From NCBI GenBank assembly GCA_938036845.1, contig CALHWA010000164.1, positions 1-5,951 on the forward strand: 5,951 nucleotides of DNA. The letters run 5' to 3'. Position 1 is the stretch's first letter. Each line of letters starts with the position of its first letter. The DNA comes from an uncultured Candidatus Saccharibacteria bacterium. GTDB lineage: Bacteria > Patescibacteriota > Saccharimonadia > Saccharimonadales > Saccharimonadaceae. The position numbers were made by a program, and so were the translations under genes. Under the pieces are notes generated by a model. It was given only the letters and a program-made list of their open reading frames with translations. It ran no database searches and was not told the origin of the DNA. Of this stretch, positions 1 through 5,300 are shown piece by piece.

Positions 1-1
1 C

Positions 2-1177
2 TTCGACATTACGGCAGGTGATGAAATCATCCTCGACCATGCGGTGGAAGAACACGATGGTAGCAACCGTTTGCCTATTCAGTACAACCTTGCTGATAAG
101 GTCAAGGTGGGTGAGCCTGTCTACCTCTTCGATGGTAAATTGCGCGGTGAGATGACCGAGCGCGTTAGCGACACCGCTATTAAGGTACGCCTGAGTAATG
201 ATGGCTTCTTGATGAGCCGCAAGGGGCTCAACCTGCCAGACACCGACTTTGGTGGTGACATCCTCACGCCCAAGGACCTGGCTGATGTCGAGTTTGGGGC
301 AGACAAAGACATTGACTTTGTAGCACTGAGCTTCATCCAGAGCGCGGAAGATATCAACAACCTACGCCAGATTTTGCTGAGCCATGGTTCGACCGCGCAG
401 ATTATTGCCAAGGTCGAGACCAAAGCAGCCATCGAGCCAGAGACACTCAAGGCAATCGTCAAAGCCGCCGATGGTGTGATGGTTGCTCGTGGTGACCTTG
501 CGGTCGAGACGAGCCCAGAGATTGTGCCAATCGTCGAGCGCGAAATCATCCGCCTCTGCCGCAAGTATGGCAAGCTCTCGATTGTTGCCACGCAGATGCT
601 AGCCAGCATGGTGGATAACCCCGAGCCAACCCGGGCCGAGGTAAGTGACGTTGCAACGGCTGCTATCCTCGGAACAGATGTCGTGATGCTTTCTGACGAG
701 ACAGCCAATGGTGACTACCCAGTTGAGGCCGTTAAAATGATGGCCGACACTGTGCGCTACACTCAGTCGCGCTGGCCGATGAATGACATGCCCATCGAGG
801 AGGGCCGCACCAACCGCCGGCTCAATGCGATCGCCCACGCTGCCGTTGACGTGGCACACAAGGTTGACGCAACAGTGATCGTTGCCGAGACGCATTCTGG
901 TGCGACAGCAGCACGTATCGCTGCGTGTCGACCGGAGTTGCCAATTATTGCGGTGGCACCAGACCCCCGTGTGGCGCAGCAGCTTGCCTTGTCGTATGCA
1001 ACGCGTAGCTTCGTCCGGCCTGACAGCCAACAGCTTGGCAGCGACCTAACACGCGAGTTGCTGAGCCAAGGTGCCTTTGGTGATATATCCTCGGTTACAG
1101 CCGTCATTATCAGTGGTCGCCAGCCTGGCGCGACTGGTGGGACGGATACGCTCAGTGTCCGCACCTTCGAGCGCTAA
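2..1177 (+). CDS. pyk: Pyruvate kinase, 5'-truncated by window edge
   Basis: Pyruvate kinase transfers phosphate from phosphoenolpyruvate to ADP, giving pyruvate and ATP in the last step of glycolysis; it is cytosolic and usually tetrameric. The frame is open from base 2, giving 391 visible residues. With a family length near 470, roughly 80 N-terminal residues, including the first barrel strands, lie outside. The visible part starts in the B domain, then KGLNLPD, FVALSFI, IIAKVET with the catalytic Lys (410-412) and a metal-ligand Glu (416-418), VMVARGDLAVE with the metal-ligand Asp (494-496), ATQML with its Thr (590-592), and NPEPTRAEVSDVA. A C-terminal PK_C domain follows (VIVAETHSGATAARIAACRP). 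Two motif variants stand out: ARGDLA where ARGDLG is usual, and MLSDET where MLSGET is usual (Asp codon at 695). All catalytic residues that can be seen are kept, so the enzyme is probably active. The GTG at 44 is internal and not a real start. The gene ends in TAA and is followed by an intrinsic terminator. Confidence 0.96.
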   Translation, partial: FDITAGDEIILDHAVEEHDGSNRLPIQYNLADKVKVGEPVYLFDGKLRGEMTERVSDTAIKVRLSNDGFLMSRKGLNLPDTDFGGDILTPKDLADVEFGADKDIDFVALSFIQSAEDINNLRQILLSHGSTAQIIAKVETKAAIEPETLKAIVKAADGVMVARGDLAVETSPEIVPIVEREIIRLCRKYGKLSIVATQMLASMVDNPEPTRAEVSDVATAAILGTDVVMLSDETANGDYPVEAVKMMADTVRYTQSRWPMNDMPIEEGRTNRRLNAIAHAAVDVAHKVDATVIVAETHSGATAARIAACRPELPIIAVAPDPRVAQQLALSYATRSFVRPDSQQLGSDLTRELLSQGAFGDISSVTAVIISGRQPGATGGTDTLSVRTFER

Positions 1178-1199
1178 GCTTACCAAAGCAACTGATAGG

Positions 1200-1230
1200 A
1201 ACACCCACCTACCATATGGTGGGTGTTTTT
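1200..1230 (+). terminator. Rho-independent terminator of the pyruvate kinase gene
   Basis: AACACCCACC (1200-1209) pairs perfectly with GGTGGGTGTT (1218-1227) around an 8-base loop, and the T run ends at 1230. It lies 22 bases after the pyruvate kinase stop codon. The loop flank contains the palindrome ACCATATGGT, so an alternative fold with a bulge is possible. There is no T run on the opposite strand, so it should act only on + strand transcripts. It separates pyruvate kinase from the downstream gene. Confidence 0.9.
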
Positions 1231-1572
1231 GTCAGTGAAACAGAAGCAATCTGTGTATGCATTACCTGCCGATTGCAAGAGGGTATAGGTAGAGTACGAA
1301 GTATGTCGAGCTGTTTGTCACGAAAATTTGGTGTATTCTATAGGGATATAGAGTAGCAGCAGGTCGTTTGCAGTAACTTCGCATGCTCTGTCGTTGTATA
1401 TAATACATCGTATATGAAAAAAGTAGTGTAAAAATAACATCATATAGCATGAACGCTCTTCGCGAAATAATCGACTAATCGACCAGAGGTGGGCTATTGC
1501 CGAGAGCGCAACATGATGGTATGAGTATGCGAATCAGCGCATTGATACTTCGCACCAAATGAGCAAGGTGAG

Positions 1573-1601
1573 TTGCACCACAATGTCAAATAAGCTACAC
1601 T
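1573..1601 (+). promoter_or_regulatory. Candidate promoter for the acidic protein gene
   Basis: TTGCAC (1573-1578) and TACACT (1596-1601) are separated by exactly 17 bases. The matches to the sigma-70 consensus are 3/6 and 4/6, so the call rests mainly on spacing. Transcription would start near 1608 and give a leader of about 160 nt with two hairpins. Alternatives are TTGTCA (1315-1320) with TATAGG (1339-1344) at 18-bp spacing, and a -10-like TATAAA at 1741-1746, which would give a leader of only about 18 nt but lacks a -35. Confidence 0.3.
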
Positions 1602-1671
1602 AGAGAAAACAACATAAGCGATACATTGTGGGCATACGATTGATCAACAACCGGGTTAGTATCCAAAACTC

Positions 1672-1723
1672 GATACGAGGCTCCGGTTCGTTGTATCAGG
1701 GTGTGGACTGGTGTGCACCACAC
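1672..1723 (+). promoter_or_regulatory. Two adjacent hairpins in the putative leader
   Basis: The first hairpin pairs GATAC (1672-1676) with GTATC (1693-1697). GAG (1677-1679) can extend it against TTC (1687-1689), with a GTT bulge on the 3' side and a 7-base loop. Three bases later GTGTGG (1701-1706) pairs with CCACAC (1718-1723) around an 11-base loop. The second hairpin is followed by AAAAA rather than a T run, so it is not an intrinsic terminator. They end about 30 bases before the ribosome binding site and could affect mRNA stability or translation. The stems are short and chance pairing is possible. Confidence 0.35.
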
Positions 1724-1753
1724 AAAAACTGTAGCGCTTGTATAAAAACAAAC

Positions 1754-1759
1754 AAAGGA
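1754..1759 (+). promoter_or_regulatory. Ribosome binding site deciding the start at 1768
   Basis: AAAGGA lies eight bases before the ATG at 1768, a normal Shine-Dalgarno distance. An upstream in-frame TTG at 1738 would put this site inside the coding sequence and has no site of its own, so the ATG is preferred. The next gene, in contrast, has no comparable site. Confidence 0.75.
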
Positions 1760-1767
1760 AACCGTTC

Positions 1768-4700
1768 ATGTCAGATATAGACTTCGACGAACTTGACCGC
1801 GCGGTGCACGACCTCATGCGTCAGTCTGGTCAGCTGCCAACAACGCCAGACAAACCGTCTGAAGCACCTGCCACCACACCAAGCAAGGATTCGGCCTCAT
1901 CAAGCACTCGACAAGCTGCATCACCCCAACAAACAACGCCAGTAACAACTCCAGCTCGTCCTGAGGTAAGTGATGGTACGCAAAGTGCAAGCACCTCGAG
2001 TGTCCAGGATAATAACACCTCAACAGATTCAGTGCAGCAGGCAGACTCACCAGATACTGCAACGCCAGCTAAGCAGTCACCTGCATTAGCACCTCGAGAT
2101 AATACTAATAGCACTGATGAAACGGTGCAGACTGATGATAGTACTACCGTCGCTGATGCTACCTCTGATACTAATACTGACAGTATGCCTGTGCGCCGCC
2201 GCGGGGTGACGATCATGCCGCTGTCGCAACAAGCGGACGAAGCAGAGCCAGCAGGGGAGTCATATGAGCCAGTTGAGCCTGAGCCAGCTGTTGACCGTGC
2301 CCGAGCGCTGTCGGAGTCGGTCGTTGCATCAGAACGCGAACCGGCATCGATGCCTGCTAATCTAGAGCAAACTGATGCGGTGGATGATGCAGAATCAACT
2401 CAAGCGACCTCTGTTGATACAGCAACACCAATGCAGACGACGACAGATGGCATGCCGTCTCAATCTCAGCCTGCAGCAGTTGTGATGGTTGACCCTGACG
2501 ATATTATTACCCCAGCCAGCGATGACGACGACGAGGATGATGACGTATATGCCGATCGAGCACAGTTTTTTGGCCGGTCGGCAGCGCGGCCGTTTGTTGC
2601 ACCGCCAGCCCGCGAGGCGACGCCGGTGGATGATGTAGCATCTACAACAGATTCAGATACACCAGCATCTGCAGCAGAAACAGATAATGTAGCATCATCA
2701 ATATCGAGCGACAACGTAGCGAGCGAGGAAACATCTGCTGCGGCTACAGAGGAAGAGACGCCAGCGACAATTGAGCAAGTTGAGTCGGAGACGCCAACGA
2801 TGCCGTACCAATTTGCGGGCGAAGACACCGAGGGTGATGACGAGGATGAAGCACTCGTTCGCCATCTCAATGAAGTGAATCAAGCACAAGATGATGAGAC
2901 TGAGCCAGCACAAACATCCGTCGTTGATGATCTTGATGATGCTTTTGCTCCGCAACCACTTGTTATCCCACCACCAACAGAGGAGGAGAGTGATACTTCG
3001 CTACCCCCTGCCAAGACAGTGGTAGAGCCAATGGATGATGCACATACTGCTGATGATGCACCAGCGGCTGCGCCGCAGGATGAGCCTGATGATATAACCA
3101 ACACGAGCAGCACTGATGACGCTGGTGATGATCACTTGCTCTACGCGCCAGAAACACCGACAAGCATAGATGTGCCAGCAGTGTTGAGTAGTAGCGATAC
3201 TTCTGATACTGAGACAGTGCAGCCACTGAACCAGTCGCTCAATGAGCCTGCTTGGCCCGAATTACAATACGATGAGCCGGATGATACGCCAGATGTGCAA
3301 GCCCCTGATGGAGACCACGCTGCACCTGCGTGGCCAGAGGTAGTAGCAGAAAATACGAGTGCTATGGATGATAGCCACACGGCGGCCCAAGCAGCTGACG
3401 TGAGTGCACCAAGCGAGTATGAATCGTTTGATAGTGAGAGTAGCTCCTGGGTTGAGCCTACCACTGTGCCAGCTCAACCACAGACAGGCGATATCGCTCC
3501 TGCAGAATTGTTGACGGCTGAGCACACTATACCTGATGTGGCAGCAGCCAATGACGGCCCATCACCACAGCCAGAGAAAGCGCTTGCTGATGCTGAGGAT
3601 GCTATGCCAGAAGCTCGCGTCGATCGCCCATTACCACTACTCAGTACGTATAATGAGCACCGGGCAGCTCCTGAGCCACACTTTGATACCCCGCCGTTGT
3701 CTGATTCGCACGAGGAAGCGAATGCTATTGATGCAGCCGATGTCGCTCAGAATACGAATGACACCGCACAAAGCACGGCAGCAATGCAGGTGTCAGATAC
3801 TCCTGATGGCCAACCGGAGCAGCTATATGCACCCGCTACACCACTGTTTGCCCCGGCTGACGATGTCGTAGCCAAGGCGCAGCAGATTATTGCTGCTCGC
3901 CCTGCTGCGGCGTCCACCAATGATACACCAACACCTCCGCAAGAAGAGGAGGATACGCCAAAGAATGCGCCCGAAGTCGTGCCAATTACGCTTTCTCAGC
4001 CAGTCGACCAACAGACTGAGCTATCGGTTGCTGATGTATCATCCGCGCATACTAAAGATGAGACAGCACCAACCGAGCCAAATGATAATCAAGCAGCTGC
4101 TCCATCTATTCAGCGTCCGCGTGGCCGCTTTATGGATATTGTGGGTGGAGCAGCTCCAGTTGCTGCAGCCGCCCAAGCGGCTCGCCCACGAGTACGTCGT
4201 CAGGGTGCGGTGGTTGAACCACTAACAAGCAGTGCACCAGTGGTTGGCATGGATATTCGTCCTGCGCCTGGGCATGAGCTAGCGCAGCATTACGCAGGAG
4301 CAGCATCGAGTCCTTCGGCAAGTGATGAAGCTAAAGCATCTGATGTAGCAACGCCTGATGGAGCGCCATCTGCAGATGCGCTCGACCTCCAGCCTGGCGA
4401 TGAAAAGCCGCTGAGCTACACACCATTCTTACCTGATGCCGAGACCAAGGTCGATAAGCGCCCACTGGGTGGTGCTGATACGCTAGTGGGTGATGTGCCA
4501 ACTTTGGCCGATACTACTCCGATGGGGATGTATCATGATGAGCCTGGCGCATTCGGCATAGCTCCGGCTGATGCCAACGAGCCATCTATACCGCAGCATC
4601 TTTTTGCGCCGCATGATGAGCATGCCTCGGCTGAGCAATTCATTGATGCGCTGACAGATACGAGCGAGAATGCACCATCACTCTATCCGGCGGATGATCA

Positions 4701-5265
4701 CTACTCGCTACCCGAGCAAGATACGCCAGAGACTGCTACGGCGGATGATGAGCCCATGTACCAGCTAGAGGATCACTACGGTGCTGACCGGTCGCTCTAC
4801 CCGGATGAACCAGCCGACTCTCATGAGGCATCGGCTGATGGAGCAGGACCGCAGTTTGCAGAAGATGAGATTGACCTGAGCTTGCCTGTGCCAGGCCCTG
4901 GTGAGCCAGATATTGACTATTATGGCGAAGCAGAGCGAGTCGAGGCCGAACCAATGACAGTAGCAGCTGATGAGTGGAATGATGAGTCTGAAGTCGACGA
5001 CCAGACACACGTTAATACCATCGAGGAAGCAGCTGCCACCACCCAAAATGGCGACACTGCGCTCGCCCTTCACCAAGCACTCCAGGAAGAGAACGAAGGC
5101 AATGTCGTTGCACCAATCTACAGTGCTGAAGAATTTACTCACGCACCAAAGAAGTCGCGCCGCCGCCCCGAGCAAGCTGCTGGCTGGATTTGGCTGCTGT
5201 GGATCGTCATGCTGTTAGCGCTTGGTGCTGGCCTTGGCGCGGTCTATTACACACTCTTTACCTAG
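1768..5265 (+). CDS. Giant acidic disordered protein with C-terminal membrane anchor, function unknown
   Basis: I do not recognise a characterised family. The 1165-residue product is rich in Asp, Glu, Ala, Thr, Ser and Pro, has no cysteine and only 14 lysines, and looks disordered almost throughout. It begins MSDIDFDELDRAVHDLMRQ, a likely short helix that I associate with Saccharibacteria hypothetical proteins; there is no signal peptide. An acidic run (eight D/E) lies at 252-259. Basic or hydrophobic islands stand out: VRRRGVTIMPL (142-152), DRAQFFGRSAARPF (from about 263), RPRGRFMDIV (783-792), VRRQGAVVEPL (809-819) and SYTPFLPD with KVDKRPLGG (883-902). KKSRRR (1128-1133) precedes one hydrophobic helix (about 1139-1162), and only a few residues follow it. 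By the positive-inside rule, the N-terminal domain stays in the cytoplasm. A membrane-tethered scaffold or binding hub is an inference; an exported surface protein is less likely. Its own ribosome binding site and the terminator upstream suggest separate transcription. Confidence 0.88.
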   Translation: MSDIDFDELDRAVHDLMRQSGQLPTTPDKPSEAPATTPSKDSASSSTRQAASPQQTTPVTTPARPEVSDGTQSASTSSVQDNNTSTDSVQQADSPDTATPAKQSPALAPRDNTNSTDETVQTDDSTTVADATSDTNTDSMPVRRRGVTIMPLSQQADEAEPAGESYEPVEPEPAVDRARALSESVVASEREPASMPANLEQTDAVDDAESTQATSVDTATPMQTTTDGMPSQSQPAAVVMVDPDDIITPASDDDDEDDDVYADRAQFFGRSAARPFVAPPAREATPVDDVASTTDSDTPASAAETDNVASSISSDNVASEETSAAATEEETPATIEQVESETPTMPYQFAGEDTEGDDEDEALVRHLNEVNQAQDDETEPAQTSVVDDLDDAFAPQPLVIPPPTEEESDTSLPPAKTVVEPMDDAHTADDAPAAAPQDEPDDITNTSSTDDAGDDHLLYAPETPTSIDVPAVLSSSDTSDTETVQPLNQSLNEPAWPELQYDEPDDTPDVQAPDGDHAAPAWPEVVAENTSAMDDSHTAAQAADVSAPSEYESFDSESSSWVEPTTVPAQPQTGDIAPAELLTAEHTIPDVAAANDGPSPQPEKALADAEDAMPEARVDRPLPLLSTYNEHRAAPEPHFDTPPLSDSHEEANAIDAADVAQNTNDTAQSTAAMQVSDTPDGQPEQLYAPATPLFAPADDVVAKAQQIIAARPAAASTNDTPTPPQEEEDTPKNAPEVVPITLSQPVDQQTELSVADVSSAHTKDETAPTEPNDNQAAAPSIQRPRGRFMDIVGGAAPVAAAAQAARPRVRRQGAVVEPLTSSAPVVGMDIRPAPGHELAQHYAGAASSPSASDEAKASDVATPDGAPSADALDLQPGDEKPLSYTPFLPDAETKVDKRPLGGADTLVGDVPTLADTTPMGMYHDEPGAFGIAPADANEPSIPQHLFAPHDEHASAEQFIDALTDTSENAPSLYPADDHYSLPEQDTPETATADDEPMYQLEDHYGADRSLYPDEPADSHEASADGAGPQFAEDEIDLSLPVPGPGEPDIDYYGEAERVEAEPMTVAADEWNDESEVDDQTHVNTIEEAAATTQNGDTALALHQALQEENEGNVVAPIYSAEEFTHAPKKSRRRPEQAAGWIWLLWIVMLLALGAGLGAVYYTLFT
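2191..2223 (+). repeat. First copy of internal peptide motif VRRxGxxxxPL
   Basis: Residues 142-152 of the acidic protein read VRRRGVTIMPL. The pattern VRR-x-G-(4 residues)-PL returns at residues 809-819. It is one of very few basic spots in a strongly acidic chain. The two copies use different arginine codons (CGC here, CGT in the second copy), so this is a protein-level similarity rather than a recent DNA duplication. Confidence 0.6.
4114..4224 (+). repeat. Conserved-looking island RPRGRFMDIV plus second VRRxGxxxxPL copy
   Basis: Residues 783-819 of the acidic protein hold RPRGRFMDIV, an Ala/Gly-rich linker and VRRQGAVVEPL. The segment is basic and hydrophobic, unlike its surroundings, and repeats the motif seen at residues 142-152. 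I have a weak recollection of GRFMDVV-like segments in other Saccharibacteria proteins, which would make this the most alignable part of the chain; I cannot verify that here. It is a candidate site for binding a protein partner or nucleic acid. Confidence 0.55.
4678..4812 (+). repeat. Imperfect peptide repeat with SLYP and [DE]DHY elements
   Basis: Residues 971-1015 contain SLYPADDHYSLP (971-982) and, further on, EDHYGADRSLYPDEP (1001-1015). The two elements SLYP and [DE]DHY occur in opposite order in the two copies. Aromatic residues are otherwise sparse in the chain, so the clustering is notable. Confidence 0.5.
5149..5253 (+). other. Stop-transfer-like basic patch and transmembrane anchor
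   Basis: KKSRRR (residues 1128-1133) is followed by an uncharged stretch of about 24 residues (1139-1162) rich in Trp, Leu, Val, Ile, Ala and Gly. Only three residues remain before the stop. Three Trp lie at the cytoplasmic end and two Tyr at the other end, as expected at membrane interfaces. G1153 and G1157 form a GxxxG pair that could support helix pairing. This is the signature of a C-tail-anchored membrane protein. Confidence 0.85.
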
Positions 5266-5286
5266 CATCAGTGCAGCGGCATCCGG

Positions 5287-5292
5287 TATAAT
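5287..5292 (+). promoter_or_regulatory. Perfect -10 box for a leaderless helicase transcript
   Basis: TATAAT matches the sigma-70 -10 consensus in all six positions and ends eight bases before the helicase ATG. A start of transcription six to eight bases downstream would fall at or just before the ATG, so the mRNA would have no leader or a very short one. No good -35 is visible at 16-18 bp. The only Shine-Dalgarno-like trace is AGG at 5293-5295, which is weak. The site lies in the 35-base gap after the acidic protein gene, and I see no terminator in that gap. Confidence 0.65.
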
Positions 5293-5300
5293 AGGCTACT

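Larger units (their letters stand above)
1231..1767. other. Intergenic region without a supportable gene
   Basis: About 540 bases with no convincing coding sequence on either strand. The part around 1320-1450 is AT-rich compared with the flanking genes and contains a TATAAT (1399-1404) inside a 13-bp dyad (1395-1407). The part from 1450 to 1725 contains several short inverted repeats: CGCTCT/AGAGCG (1454-1459 with 1503-1508), GCGAA/TTCGC (1529-1533 with 1549-1553), GGTG/CACC (1567-1570 with 1576-1579), GATAC/GTATC (1672-1676 with 1693-1697) and GTGTGG/CCACAC (1701-1706 with 1718-1723). I saw no conserved core of RNase P RNA, tmRNA, SRP RNA or a tRNA. The region could hold regulatory sites, a long leader for the next gene or an unrecognised small RNA. 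Confidence 0.6.

Noticed and set aside
121..708. Minus-strand 195-residue reading frame over pyruvate kinase
   Set aside because: It is antisense to a clearly recognisable enzyme, and its Ser/Thr/Ile-rich product has no family resemblance.
1262..1450. Minus-strand 62-residue reading frame in the gene-free stretch
   Set aside because: The product is rich in Tyr, Ser and Ile as expected from AT-rich noncoding DNA, shows no recognisable domain, and has only a weak ribosome binding site and no terminator. It cannot be excluded as a small membrane protein but is not supported.
1685..1690. GGTTCG resembling a tRNA T-loop
   Set aside because: The following bases do not complete the T-loop pattern, and no acceptor stem or anticodon arm can be placed around it on either strand.
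1701..1729. GTGTGG/CCACAC hairpin as an intrinsic terminator
   Set aside because: It is followed by an A run rather than a T run on the + strand, so it does not fit a + strand terminator.
1738..1767. Upstream in-frame TTG as start of the giant protein
   Set aside because: It would add ten residues rich in Lys and Asn that do not fit the protein's N-terminus, it has no ribosome binding site, and it would bury the good AAAGGA site inside the gene.
3536..4225. Two 111-residue frames on the + strand within the giant gene in another frame
   Set aside because: They are rich in Arg, Met, Gln and Leu, as expected when a GCA/GAT/CCA-rich gene is read one base off, and lack ribosome binding sites and domains.
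1768..5265. Secreted mucin-like or adhesin interpretation of the Ser/Thr/Pro-rich protein
   Set aside because: There is no signal peptide, no sortase motif (LPxTG) and no cell-wall domain, and the charge pattern around the C-terminal helix puts the large domain in the cytoplasm.
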